This document shows, piece after piece, positions 1 to 7,270 of a stretch of 64,000 bases of DNA. Source of the stretch: Kribbella solani (GTDB taxonomy: Bacteria > Actinomycetota > Actinomycetes > Propionibacteriales > Kribbellaceae). Location of the stretch: NCBI RefSeq assembly GCF_014205295.1, contig NZ_JACHNF010000001.1, positions 3,286,001-3,350,000 on the forward strand. Direction: 5' to 3'. Position numbers and translations under genes: made by a program. The number at the start of each line of letters is the position of its first letter. Positions within the stretch are counted from its first letter, which is position 1. The notes under the pieces were generated by a model. The model was given only the letters and a program-made list of their open reading frames with translations, ran no database searches and was not told where the DNA came from.

Positions 1-16
1 ATCTGCCGAGAGTCCC

Positions 17-445
17 GTGATCATGAACGTCGCAGGCCCCGGCGTCGGCCCACCAACAGTGAACTGGGAGGACCTCGGCCTCGAACACAGCTACGACGGC
101 TGGGCCGCCATGGCTCAAGGCGGCCGCCTGAACGACCTCCTCGGAGTCTCGTTCGCCACGGGACTGCGGCGGGTGCGCTACGTCCTGCACTTCCCCGGCG
201 GCACCAAGACTGGTTTCGCGGGGGAATTCGACCCCGCCACCGCCGCACAAATCGCCGACATGAAACGCACCGCCCAGCCGATCGACCAAGCCATCGCGCC
301 GATCATCAACCTCCTCGAGAACCCACCCCGAGACCCCCTGAGCGCCTTCATGCTCGACACCCAACTCAGCCTCCATCACCCCACCTTCAATCCAGCGGCA
401 GCGGCCCACCTCAACCGACTCACCAGGCGCCTACTACCGGCGTAG
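17..445 (+). CDS. Hypothetical protein, possibly cut at its 5' end by the window edge
   Basis: This 142-codon open frame starts with GTG at 17 (an in-frame ATG follows at 23). The frame stays open to the left edge, so the true start may lie outside the window. The product is soluble, with no signal peptide or membrane segment, and I recognise no family. The sequence around residues 50-70 looks like a small alpha/beta fold. It stands alone on the plus strand and faces the minus-strand NlpC/NUDIX pair. The reading frame has normal high-GC third positions, which supports it being coding. Function unknown. Confidence 0.5.
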   Translation: MIMNVAGPGVGPPTVNWEDLGLEHSYDGWAAMAQGGRLNDLLGVSFATGLRRVRYVLHFPGGTKTGFAGEFDPATAAQIADMKRTAQPIDQAIAPIINLLENPPRDPLSAFMLDTQLSLHHPTFNPAAAAHLNRLTRRLLPA

Positions 446-544
446 CCACCACCCGGAGCCAGTTGAACCAGACGCGAGGTTACGCTCTGTCAGCCTTCGC
501 TGGATCTCGCTCAGCTCGGCGAACTGAGCGGGAGCTGGGTAGTT

Positions 545-979
545 CTAACTGTCAGGCGGAGAGGTGGCGATGACGCGCTTGATTCCGATGAGGCTCTGGT
601 AGCGCTCGCGTTTCGCGAACTCTGGCATCTCCCAGACGGCCGGGCGTCCTGCCTCCGCGCACAGGTGAAGTACGCGTCCCTCTTCCGCCCAGATCCCCAC
701 GTGGGCGCCATATGCATCGTTTGTCGCGTTGAACAGCAACAGATCGAGCGGCCGCGCAACTCGTACGCGAATCGTGGCCTGCGTGTCGCTCCAGAGTTCG
801 CTGGATCGCAGAGCCGGTATCGCTAAGCCGAAGTGCCGGAGAACCTCGTACGCGAACAGCTGACAGTTCGCGCCCAGCGCAAGCCCGGGACGATCGCGTA
901 CCGCGCTGGAACCCGGAAACCGCGCGCCCACGTACCGCACGCCCCAGAAAGCGGCCGGCAGTTGGTCGAACAACCTCAA
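545..979 (-). CDS. NlpC/P60-like cysteine hydrolase
   Basis: A 144-aa protein resembling NlpC/P60 (CHAP-like) papain-fold hydrolases, which usually cleave peptidoglycan stem peptides or other amide bonds. The likely nucleophile is Cys39 in GANCQLFAYEVL. The likely general-base His93 lies in AYGAHVGIW, followed by a second His105 in GRVLHLC, giving the normal Cys-His-polar order. There is no signal peptide, so it probably acts in the cytosol, unlike most wall hydrolases of this fold. Its ATG overlaps the stop of the upstream NUDIX gene by 4 bp (ATGA), implying translational coupling. Family assignment rests on motif pattern only. Confidence 0.6.
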   Translation of the reverse strand: MRLFDQLPAAFWGVRYVGARFPGSSAVRDRPGLALGANCQLFAYEVLRHFGLAIPALRSSELWSDTQATIRVRVARPLDLLLFNATNDAYGAHVGIWAEEGRVLHLCAEAGRPAVWEMPEFAKRERYQSLIGIKRVIATSPPDS

Positions 980-1404
980 TCGTCCGATGCTTCGGGGCGT
1001 GGCGTTTGACCCGCCTCGATAGCGCTGAGGATGCTCGGCAGGCCGGCCGGGTGTGCCAGTTTCAAGTCCGCGAGTTCACTCGGCCGGAACCAGCGCAGGT
1101 CGTCGTGCTCCTCCGGCTCGGCGTTGACCGGTTCTCCGTCCCAGCGCGTGATGAGGAACGCGTACATGTCGAGGTTCGGGTCACTGATCCTCATCGGGAC
1201 GGGCACGGGGTCGTGTACCTGAACCCCGAGTTCTTCAAGACACTCCCGCCTAACCGCCTGCCGAGGCGACTCACCCTCCTCAACATGACCACCGACAAGG
1301 TCCCAACAGTCCGGATACACCCGCCGCGCCGGATGCCGATGCACCAACAACACAAGGCCGTCCCGCACCAACACACCAACCGCAATCCGCACCCGTTCAA
1401 CCAC
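976..1404 (-). CDS. NUDIX hydrolase
   Basis: A 142-aa NUDIX-fold pyrophosphohydrolase. The Nudix box runs from Gly39 to Val61: G39-x5-E45-x7-R53-E54-x2-E57-E58-x-G60, matching the metal-binding consensus completely. NUDIX enzymes hydrolyse nucleoside diphosphate derivatives such as oxidised nucleotides or nucleotide sugars; the sequence does not show the substrate. It is the first gene of a two-gene unit with the NlpC/P60-like hydrolase (4-bp overlap). A membrane-anchored hypothetical gene ends 9 bp upstream on the same strand, so all three may be cotranscribed. Confidence 0.85.
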   Translation of the reverse strand: MVERVRIAVGVLVRDGLVLLVHRHPARRVYPDCWDLVGGHVEEGESPRQAVRRECLEELGVQVHDPVPVPMRISDPNLDMYAFLITRWDGEPVNAEPEEHDDLRWFRPSELADLKLAHPAGLPSILSAIEAGQTPRPEASDD

Positions 1405-1413
1405 AACCCCACC

Positions 1414-1839
1414 CTAACCGCGAACACCCTCCCCCAACCGCTGGATCGCTGCGGGTGGATCATCTGCAAGGTAGAGGATCCTGAGCGGGGCCGCATAGCG
1501 GCTGCCTGGGTCAGGGCGCTGATGCTCCTCATCGCGCGGGATCGGCGTACCCGAATCGATCCACGCCAGCGCTGTTCGAATGCGCTGCTGATCCGCGGAC
1601 TTGAATTCGACTCGCACGTCCGCGAGCTGAGGAGCGCCCCTCCCAACCTGGACATCCAGAATCACGGAATCCGCTCCTGCATGAACACCCGAGCTCAAGA
1701 AGTCCTGGGCCGGGTCAGCCCGGGACGTCAGCTCGATCACCGCGATCCCCCCGTAGCCAGTACACACCGCAGCGACCATCCCGAGCCACGTCATCGGCTG
1801 CCTGGCGAACTCACTCCACCGCACGCGCAATGATCGCAT
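1414..1839 (-). CDS. Membrane-anchored hypothetical protein
   Basis: A 141-aa protein with a short basic N-terminus (residues 1-12) followed by one hydrophobic stretch at about residues 16-36. It is probably anchored by a single N-terminal segment, with the rest outside. The remainder is polar and matches no family I know. It lies directly upstream of the NUDIX gene on the same strand, 9 bp away. The segment to its right, up to the GNAT gene, contains nothing I can recognise. Confidence 0.45.
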   Translation of the reverse strand: MRSLRVRWSEFARQPMTWLGMVAAVCTGYGGIAVIELTSRADPAQDFLSSGVHAGADSVILDVQVGRGAPQLADVRVEFKSADQQRIRTALAWIDSGTPIPRDEEHQRPDPGSRYAAPLRILYLADDPPAAIQRLGEGVRG

Positions 1840-2011
1840 CTCACCGACGGATACCTGTCAAGCACACGGCTCATCCCCTTGCACACAACGGCCTTTTAGA
1901 CCGGGACGGTTCGGAGTCGGCTGCAGAAAAGCCATTGGTGTACAGGCAAGTGCGGCGCCACGCTGAACGATGCACCCGACCTTCCAGCGCGATCATGGTC
2001 TGGATGGTGTC

Positions 2012-2026
2012 TAGTCTGGGGTCGTG
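2012..2026 (+). promoter_or_regulatory. Probable leaderless -10 element of the GNAT gene
   Basis: TAGTCT at 2012-2017 ends 6 nt before the GTG start at 2024, and no purine-rich ribosome-binding site fits between them. In actinobacteria this spacing (-10 box about 7 nt before the start codon) is the signature of a leaderless mRNA. The same hexamer stands in the same position before pheA in this window. Confidence 0.4.
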
Positions 2027-3049
2027 CGAAGCCCTCGTGTCGGTGTTGATGTACTGCGGGACGAGATCGACGATCTACACCTTGCGGCTTGGGGCGAGGT
2101 GATGCGTACGGTGGGTGCGATCGAGCGCGGCGAGTATGCTCCTGCACCTGCTCAGCCCTCTGAGCGGCTCCGCGAGCAGCTCACCGATCCGAGCACTACT
2201 CGGTGGGCTGGGTCTCTCGACGGGGTTGTAGTTGGTTCCGCGGAGGTCCGTCCCGCCGGCGAGCCGAAGACGGCGTTTGCTCGCATCTATGTCCTGCCCG
2301 ACATGCGTGGCAACGGTGTCGGTCGGTCGCTTCTCACTGAAGTGGTCCGTGATCAGCAGGCAGCAGGTATGGAGATTCTCGCCACTACGGTCCTCGCGGA
2401 TACACCCGGCGCGAGATTCGCGCTCGATCTCGGCGCCGCGATCGGCGACGAACTCGTCATCAACGTGCTGGACTTCGAAACCCTCGACCGTGCTGCCCTT
2501 AGGCGCGTCGTCGATACTGACCACATCGGGTACCGCTTGGTGCATTGGTCTGGCCGTACGCCGGACGCCCTGGTCGACTCCTACGCCTTGGCAAAGCGCG
2601 CGATCGCCGATGCGCCGAACAACCATCTCCCGACGGGCGCGGTCGTGAAGTGGGATCGCGGCCTCGTACGCCAGAGTGAGCGCGAACGCGCCGACCGCGG
2701 TGCCGAGCTGTGGGTCACCGCCGCTGTCGTTGGTTCGTCCACGGTGGCGGCATTCACCGCGGTGGAGGTTGGCCGCTCAGCCGTCGACGTGGGCCAGGAG
2801 GACACAGTCGTCGTGGGTGAACACCGACGACTCGGACTGGCCACCTGGGTGAAGGCCGCAATGGCCCTCCGGCTCGCGGACGAGAGGCCGAGCGTTCGCC
2901 GTCTGTCCAGCACCACCGCCATCGCCAACACCGGCATGCGAACCGTCAACGCACGCACAGGGTTCCGCGAGCTGACCCGACGCCTCCTCATCACAGCCAA
3001 CATCGCCGACCTAGCAAAACGACTCCACCCGCCACTCGGCGCTGCATGA
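2024..3049 (+). CDS. Tandem GNAT-family N-acetyltransferase
   Basis: A 341-aa protein made of two GNAT acyl-CoA-binding folds. The N-terminal copy has motif A RGNGVGRSLL near residues 96-105. The C-terminal copy has a weaker motif around HRRLGLATWVKAAM near residue 270. Tandem GNATs of this size resemble the mycothiol-synthase-like architecture common in actinobacteria, but the substrate cannot be inferred. The GTG start at 2024 was chosen because a TAGTCT -10-like box sits just upstream and no ribosome-binding site is visible. A second protein of the same architecture is at 28808-29800. Confidence 0.75.
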   Translation: MRSPRVGVDVLRDEIDDLHLAAWGEVMRTVGAIERGEYAPAPAQPSERLREQLTDPSTTRWAGSLDGVVVGSAEVRPAGEPKTAFARIYVLPDMRGNGVGRSLLTEVVRDQQAAGMEILATTVLADTPGARFALDLGAAIGDELVINVLDFETLDRAALRRVVDTDHIGYRLVHWSGRTPDALVDSYALAKRAIADAPNNHLPTGAVVKWDRGLVRQSERERADRGAELWVTAAVVGSSTVAAFTAVEVGRSAVDVGQEDTVVVGEHRRLGLATWVKAAMALRLADERPSVRRLSSTTAIANTGMRTVNARTGFRELTRRLLITANIADLAKRLHPPLGAA

Positions 3050-3069
3050 GGCACTCCGAACGCAGCTAG

Positions 3070-3219
3070 CTCGCCCACGCCGGACTGCAACCGATCAACA
3101 CCTTCGGCCCCACCGGTCCCGGCTGGCTGACCGTCATGATCGACGCAAACTTCAAGAACCAGCTCTACGCCGGCAAGCTGGCCGACCACGACCCGCTCGA
3201 CACCTCGTTGGAGTGCTGA
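3070..3219 (+). pseudogene. Possible 3' fragment of a lost gene
   Basis: A 49-codon open stretch ends at TGA 3217-3219. It follows directly on an in-frame TAG at 3067-3069 and has no start codon except an internal ATG near residue 23. The translated piece is protein-like (WLTVMIDANFK, NQLYAGKLADHD) rather than the Arg/Pro-rich composition of random GC-rich frames. I read it as the C-terminal remnant of a gene removed by deletion; the family is not recognised. It lies 20 bp after the GNAT stop, in the decayed area before the integrase remnant. Confidence 0.3.
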
Positions 3220-3550
3220 CGCCTTGCCGACCGGACGCTCCTGCTCATACAGCCGCTTGCCTAGGCACCGGCGATCCGCGGCACAGCCAGATCGCCATCA
3301 CCGGACACGACCAGCTCGCCAATTTCGACAGCTGCGCAACTCGACCCGAGCCCAACCAAACGAGGAGCCACGCACAGCCGGAGTCATTCAAGTACCAGGC
3401 CGGCATCACGACCCCGCGAATCGCGCCAGCGGCCGGAGGGCGTGTACTCAGCGCGGCACCAGCGCCGTTGGACTCACGGTCGCCAGGCGCCGCGCAAGTT
3501 GTCGAGGCGCGCCTTGGTCACCTTCAGCAAGACGGCTCCCCTCCGCCGAC
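3220..3550. other. Intergenic stretch with no recognisable gene
   Basis: About 330 bp between the gene fragment and the SnoaL-like gene. All frames give Arg/Pro/Ser-rich translations without recognisable motifs, and I see no strong hairpin or repeat. It is most likely decayed DNA belonging to the same degraded patch as its neighbours. Confidence 0.4.
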
Positions 3551-3928
3551 TCAGAACATGCCGTTCGGAACCTCGACGGGGTCGGGCACCGGCTGCACGA
3601 CGTCCCAGTGCTCGACGATCATTCCGTCCTCCAGCCGCCAGATGTCGACGACAGCGGTGCCATTCAGGTCACCGTCCTCGGCCATGCGGTAGTGCATGAC
3701 GACATACTTGTCATCCGCGACCACCCGCTTGAGGTCGAGCTTGGCACGAGAGACGGGCGCCGATCGAACGTAGTCAATGAAAGCGTCCCTACCCGACGGG
3801 TTACCGGGACTGTGCTCGACGAAGCCCTCCGCGAGCACGTCAGAGAGCACATCAATGTTTCCTGCCGCGAACTCGGCGAACGCGGCCATCGTCAGCCGAC
3901 GATTCGCAGCAGCAACAGATTCAGTCAT
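3551..3928 (-). CDS. SnoaL-like (NTF2-fold) protein
   Basis: A 125-aa protein from the ATG at 3928 (MTESVAAANRR). It has the layout of SnoaL/NTF2-like small proteins: an N-terminal helix followed by the FVEHSPGNPSGRDAF segment and the DIWRLEDGMIVEHWDV strand pair typical of the family. Such proteins are cone-shaped folds used as cyclases, isomerases or ligand binders; the reaction here is unknown. An upstream in-frame start would add eight residues (at 3952), but it begins in poorly conserved sequence. It is a single gene, not in an operon. Confidence 0.75.
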   Translation of the reverse strand: MTESVAAANRRLTMAAFAEFAAGNIDVLSDVLAEGFVEHSPGNPSGRDAFIDYVRSAPVSRAKLDLKRVVADDKYVVMHYRMAEDGDLNGTAVVDIWRLEDGMIVEHWDVVQPVPDPVEVPNGMF

Positions 3929-4050
3929 ACATCGATCGTGCGACCTCACCACGGCACATGTCGATTACCTCTGATGTCAGTACACGGATACCTACCCGGT
4001 CGCAGAACTGCACAGCGGACCACCATGACATCACCGCACTTCCAAGGAAA

Positions 4051-4230
4051 TGGCGACTGCGGCGGCACCTGCATCAACTCGGACTCGCCAGCAGTAGCGG
4101 CCTCCTGCGAGCCGAGCAGCTGGTTGGGCACAAGAGCACCCCAGTGGCCAAGAGGGTCTACCGGCATGAACTACGGCCGGTCATCCAGACCGGCGCAGTC
4201 AAGATGAACGTGGTCTTCCCGGGGTCGGGA
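4051..4230 (+). pseudogene. Remnant of a tyrosine-recombinase (integrase) C-terminus
   Basis: In one plus-strand frame this region encodes LRAEQLVGHKSTPVAKRVY followed by RHELRPVIQTGAVKM. This is the C-terminal signature of actinobacterial tyrosine integrases: the LVGH helix, then the Y of VYRH as nucleophile, then RPVIxTGAxxMD. The upstream catalytic domain with the first Arg is missing or scrambled, and the frame reads past the expected stop, so the gene is dead. It points at the 3' end of tRNA-Ala(GGC) about 90 bp away, where such elements integrate. I read it as the scar of an excised or decayed integrative element. Confidence 0.55.
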
Positions 4231-4274
4231 GCGATTCGGACCCACAGCCTCCCTTTAGCCTCCCGGGTCATGCA

Positions 4275-4308
4275 AGAGGCCGGTTTCCCGAGTGGGGAAC
4301 CGGCCTCT
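4275..4308 (-). terminator. Strong hairpin terminator of tRNA-Ala
   Basis: A 15-bp stem (4275-4289 paired with 4294-4308, one G-T pair) closes a 4-nt loop. It lies 9 bp beyond the tRNA 3' end on the minus strand. There is no clear T-tract, as is common in actinobacterial terminators. Confidence 0.7.
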
Positions 4309-4317
4309 GATCTGCGG

Positions 4318-4390
4318 TGGAGCTTAGGGGATTCGAACCCCTGACCTCTTCCATGCCATGGAAGCGCGCTACCAACTGCGCCAAAGCCCC
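4318..4390 (-). tRNA. tRNA-Ala(GGC)
   Basis: A 73-nt tRNA read on the minus strand. The acceptor stem GGGGCTT pairs with AAGCTCC (one G-T pair) and is followed by discriminator A. The D-arm begins GCGC. The anticodon stem CTTCC/GGAAG encloses the loop ATGGCAT with anticodon GGC (Ala). The T-arm is AGGGG-TTCGAAT-CCCCT. The terminal CCA is not fully encoded. It lies downstream of the nadD-rsfS cluster. An integrase remnant converges on its 3' end, suggesting that the tRNA served as an attachment site. Confidence 0.97.
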
Positions 4391-4850
4391 GCGGTGTCCT
4401 TGCGACTCGGAAAGCTTAGCGGATGGAGGGCGGCAAAGAAAAATCGGTTCTGTAGTGGGGCTGGTGTGGCGTGGGCCACGGGTGGAGTCGTTGGGGAATC
4501 GGGTCATTGGCAGGGCTGTGCTGAGCAGGTCTGCGTGGGCGTTGGTAGGACTCACGGAGCGTACGAACGGTCCATTCAGTGGGTCTCACGGAGGTACGGA
4601 TCGTCGCTACTCACCTGGTGTCCTTCCGCCCGGTGCAGCGCGTGAGAGGGCTGTCTGCGGGCCGCTGGAGGCGGTGGAGGAACAGTCGTCGCGAGGCGGT
4701 GTCGTCGCGAGGCGGTGTCGTCGCCGGGCGCCGTACATGTAATCGCTAAGGACAGTGCGGCGTTGGGCGGTTTGCGGCCTGCCGGAGGCAGTAAGGGGCT
4801 GCCGCTGCGGAGCGGTGTCCGGTTGGCGGGCGTGGGGGCGGTGTCGGGTT
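4391..4850. other. 460-bp gene-free stretch between tRNA-Ala and the histidine phosphatase gene
   Basis: No convincing gene. Open frames here are Arg/Pro- or Gly-rich shadows. The minus strand should hold the tRNA promoter just above 4390, but I cannot define it. A 16-bp tandem repeat lies inside this stretch (listed separately). Confidence 0.5.
4685..4724. repeat. 16-bp tandem repeat, 2.5 copies
   Basis: The unit GTCGTCGCGAGGCGGT occurs at 4685-4700 and 4701-4716, with a half copy at 4717-4724. It is noncoding and is one of several short tandem duplications near gene ends in this window. Confidence 0.8.
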
Positions 4851-5495
4851 CTAGCGTTGGGGGTCTTCGGTTAGGGGTGGTTCGGGGAGGGAGCCGGCGT
4901 TCCATTCTTCTATTCGCCAGCCTTGGCGGCCTGGGAGTAGGGAGACCCAGTTGCAGTTGGAGAGGGCGCCGAAGGCGGGCCAGTTGGGGTGTGGGATGCC
5001 CAGGAAGAGGCAGATGCCTACGCGGGCTGCCAGGCCGTGGGTGGCGATGACGATGGTGTCTTCGGGGGTGCCTTGGTCGGCGATTCTGGCCAGGGCGGCG
5101 GCGAAGCGGTCGGCTACTTCTTCTACGGTTTCGCCGTTGCTGCCGCGGCGCTGGGATTCGCCGCTGCGGATGCGGGTGGCGGCTTCGGGGTGCCGGGCGG
5201 CGAGTTCGGACATGGTGAGGCCGGCCCAGTCGTCGACGTCGATCTCGCGGAGTGCTTTGTCGTACTCGATCTCGAGGCCGGTCAGGGTGGCGAGCTGGCC
5301 GGCGGTGGCGGCGGCGCGTTGCAGGTCGCTCGCGTACAGGCGGGTGGGGGCGAGGGTCGCGAGCCGGGCGGCGGCGGCGCGGGCCTGGTCGACGCCGATC
5401 GGGTCGAGGGGGATGTCGGCCTGGCCCTGGATCTTGTCCTGCAGGTTCCACTCGGTCCGGCCGTGACGCCAGACGATCAGCCGGCCTGCGCTCAT
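4851..5495 (-). CDS. Histidine phosphatase (phosphoglycerate mutase-like)
   Basis: A 214-aa member of the histidine phosphatase superfamily. The phosphohistidine motif RHGRTEWN lies at residues 10-17, with later conserved residues in YASDLQRA and the C-terminal ATHG motif (second catalytic His). The actual substrate could be a phosphosugar or another phosphomonoester; glycolytic mutase activity is not implied. Its ATG overlaps the rsfS stop by 4 bp, making it the third gene of nadD-rsfS-phosphatase, an order common in actinobacteria. Confidence 0.88.
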   Translation of the reverse strand: MSAGRLIVWRHGRTEWNLQDKIQGQADIPLDPIGVDQARAAAARLATLAPTRLYASDLQRAAATAGQLATLTGLEIEYDKALREIDVDDWAGLTMSELAARHPEAATRIRSGESQRRGSNGETVEEVADRFAAALARIADQGTPEDTIVIATHGLAARVGICLFLGIPHPNWPAFGALSNCNWVSLLPGRQGWRIEEWNAGSLPEPPLTEDPQR

Positions 5496-6112
5496 GCGCG
5501 GCCGGCGGTGTCAGCCGGGGAGGCGGAGTCAGTCGCACCAGCTGAGTCAGCCGGCGTGGCGGAGTAGACCGGGGCGGCGGAGGTGGGCGTAGCAGCCGGG
5601 TCAGCCGAGGAGGCGGAGGCCGCAGTGGTGACGGCGTCGGCCCCGGAGGTGGAGTCCGGCGCACCAGCCAGGTCGGCCGGGGCGGACGGGGCAGCCGCGT
5701 CGGATGAGCCAGCCGGGGCGGCTGAGCCGGCTGAGGCAGCTGGGGTGCCGTCGGGGGTGGGGAGGGGGATGGTGGGGCAGTCGCGCCAGAGGCGTTCCAG
5801 GGAGTAGAAGCTGCGCTCTTCGGCGTGCTGGACGTGGATGACGATCTCTAGGTAGTCGAGCAGTACCCAGCGGCCCTCGCGGGCGCCTTCGCGGCGTACT
5901 GGTTTGGCGTCGAGGTCCTCGCGGAGTTTGTCCTCGATCGCGTCGACGATGGCGCGGACCTGGCGGTCGTTGGAGGCGGAGGCGACCAGGAACGCGTCGG
6001 TGATGGCGAGTTGCTCGGACACGTCGAAGGCGAGGACGTTCTCGGCCTTCTTGTCGTGGGCCGCTTCCGCGGCCGCGGTCAGCAGCTCGATGGCGCGTTC
6101 ACTGGCAGGCAT
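5492..6112 (-). CDS. rsfS: Ribosome silencing factor RsfS with a long low-complexity tail
   Basis: RsfS (Iojap/YbeB family) binds ribosomal protein L14 on the 50S subunit and blocks joining with 30S when nutrients are short. The family domain fills about residues 1-115 (AFDVSEQLAITDAFLVAS, DGREGRWVLLDY-like core, RSFYSLERLW). The remaining ~90 residues are almost only Ala, Ser, Pro, Thr, Asp and Gly in loose repeats of the type PADSAGA. Typical RsfS is about 110-130 aa, so this tail is an unusual disordered extension. nadD lies 8 bp upstream and the histidine phosphatase overlaps its stop. Confidence 0.92.
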   Translation of the reverse strand: MPASERAIELLTAAAEAAHDKKAENVLAFDVSEQLAITDAFLVASASNDRQVRAIVDAIEDKLREDLDAKPVRREGAREGRWVLLDYLEIVIHVQHAEERSFYSLERLWRDCPTIPLPTPDGTPAASAGSAAPAGSSDAAAPSAPADLAGAPDSTSGADAVTTAASASSADPAATPTSAAPVYSATPADSAGATDSASPADTAGRA

Positions 6113-6120
6113 AAAACGTC

Positions 6121-6732
6121 CTAACGATTGGTGTAGAGCTCACGCTTGGCGATGTACTGGACGATCCCGTCGGGTACGAGGTACCAGGTGGGGTTGCCCT
6201 TGGCGACCCGGGCCCGGCATTCGGTGGACGAGATCGCCAGCGCCGGCACCTCGAGCAGCGTGATCCGGTCCATCGGCAGCTGGTCGAGCGGCAGCTCGAG
6301 TGCTTCGGTCCCGGGCCGGGTGCAGCCGACGAACTGGGCGAGTTTGAAGGTCTCGTCCACGTCCCGCCAGGTGAGGATCTGGGCGAGCGCGTCGGCGCCG
6401 GTGATGAAGAACAGTTCGGCGTCCGGGTACAGCCTGGACAGATCCCGCAGGGTGTCGATGGTGTACGTCGGGCCGGGCCGGTCGATGTCCACCCGGGAGA
6501 CCGAGAACCGCGGGTTCGACGCGGTCGCGATAACGGTCATCAGGTAGCGGTCCTCGGCCGGGCTGACTTTGCGGTCCGACTTCTGCCACGGCTGGCCGGT
6601 CGGTACGAAGATCACCTCGTCGAGGTCGAAGTACGCCTGTACTTCGCTGGCCGCGACCAGGTGGCCGTGATGGATCGGGTCGAACGTGCCGCCCATCACG
6701 CCGATGCGTCGTATCCGCTCCACTGCAGCCAC
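6121..6732 (-). CDS. nadD: Nicotinate-nucleotide adenylyltransferase
   Basis: NadD transfers AMP from ATP to nicotinate mononucleotide, giving deamido-NAD in NAD synthesis. The nucleotidyltransferase signature [12 protein letters not shown] is at residues 14-25, and the C-terminal ISSTECRAR corresponds to the family ISSTxIR motif. At 203 aa it has the normal length. A 51-aa membrane protein ends 20 bp upstream, and rsfS begins 8 bp downstream, so transcription is likely shared. Confidence 0.95.
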   Translation of the reverse strand: MAAVERIRRIGVMGGTFDPIHHGHLVAASEVQAYFDLDEVIFVPTGQPWQKSDRKVSPAEDRYLMTVIATASNPRFSVSRVDIDRPGPTYTIDTLRDLSRLYPDAELFFITGADALAQILTWRDVDETFKLAQFVGCTRPGTEALELPLDQLPMDRITLLEVPALAISSTECRARVAKGNPTWYLVPDGIVQYIAKRELYTNR

Positions 6733-6752
6733 GTCAGCCCATCACCAGCCGG

Positions 6753-6908
6753 TCAGCTGTGCGGCCGGCCCTTGCCCATGATGACGGTGATGGCCAGCAG
6801 CAGGACGAGCACGAACAGAGTGAACCCGCCGAACCACCACTTCGAGATGTGCGACGCCTCGGCGGCCGCCGCCACGGGCGCCACCTGGGGCACGAGGATC
6901 GAGAACAT
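6753..6908 (-). CDS. Small single-span membrane protein upstream of nadD
   Basis: A 51-aa protein from the ATG at 6908 (MFSILVPQVAPVAAAAEASH). One transmembrane segment, about residues 26-46 (WWFGGFTLFVLVLLLAITVIM), is followed by a short basic tail GKGRPHS. Longer starts upstream add an Arg/Ser-rich stretch that looks noncoding. It precedes nadD by 20 bp on the same strand and may be the first gene of that operon. Function unknown. Confidence 0.65.
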   Translation of the reverse strand: MFSILVPQVAPVAAAAEASHISKWWFGGFTLFVLVLLLAITVIMGKGRPHS

Positions 6909-6997
6909 GATGCAGAGCCTATCTCGTACCCCCGGGAACGACAGCGACCGGTGGCCCGGAACACTCGACGGGGGCACACCGGTCGCGGAAGGTGAGG

Positions 6998-7126
6998 TCA
7001 GCTGTGGCGGAGGTTACGGGTCAGCAGCCGGCGCCAGGTGGACGGTACGGCGTGCGCGCGGCGCGCCTTGGCGGCCACCCGGTGCCGCTCGTCGATCTGG
7101 GCACGGGCAACGTCGGGGGTGATCAT
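6998..7126 (-). CDS. 42-aa basic protein, function unknown
   Basis: A short minus-strand gene with ATG at 7124-7126 and stop at 6998-7000. Its start is preceded by AAGGAATC, a reasonable ribosome-binding site. The product begins MITPDVARAQIDERHR and continues as a strongly basic helix-rich sequence (VAAKARRAH, WRRLLTRNLRHS). It is divergent from the Lrp gene at 7271, and the AT-rich 144 bp between them probably carry both promoters. Coding status rests on the RBS, helix-like composition and position. Confidence 0.45.
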   Translation of the reverse strand: MITPDVARAQIDERHRVAAKARRAHAVPSTWRRLLTRNLRHS

Positions 7127-7230
7127 GATTCCTTCACTGGGTCGGTGCGGCGTACCCGGGGCGGACCGGCCCCGGTACTTGAAATTGTACGGTATGAACT
7201 ACTCTCTTACAAACGAATTAAAGGCAGATT

Positions 7231-7250
7231 TGATTCCCAACCTTGGAATC
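7231..7250. promoter_or_regulatory. Inverted repeat in the lrp promoter
   Basis: GATTCC at 7232-7237 and GGAATC at 7245-7250 form a dyad with a 7-bp spacer. It lies 20 bp before the lrp start codon, in an AT-rich stretch shared with the divergent 42-aa gene. Lrp-type regulators often autoregulate, so this is a plausible operator. Confidence 0.4.
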
Positions 7251-7270
7251 TGCGGTGAACAGGAGGAATC

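Noticed and set aside
3220-3550. A short minus-strand peptide after the SnoaL-like gene
   Set aside because: Only about 15 codons from its possible GTG start, with no ribosome-binding site; not distinguishable from chance.
4576-5664. A 362-codon Pro/Arg-rich minus-strand frame
   Set aside because: It is an out-of-frame shadow of the histidine phosphatase and rsfS tail genes; composition is that of GC-rich noncoding frames.
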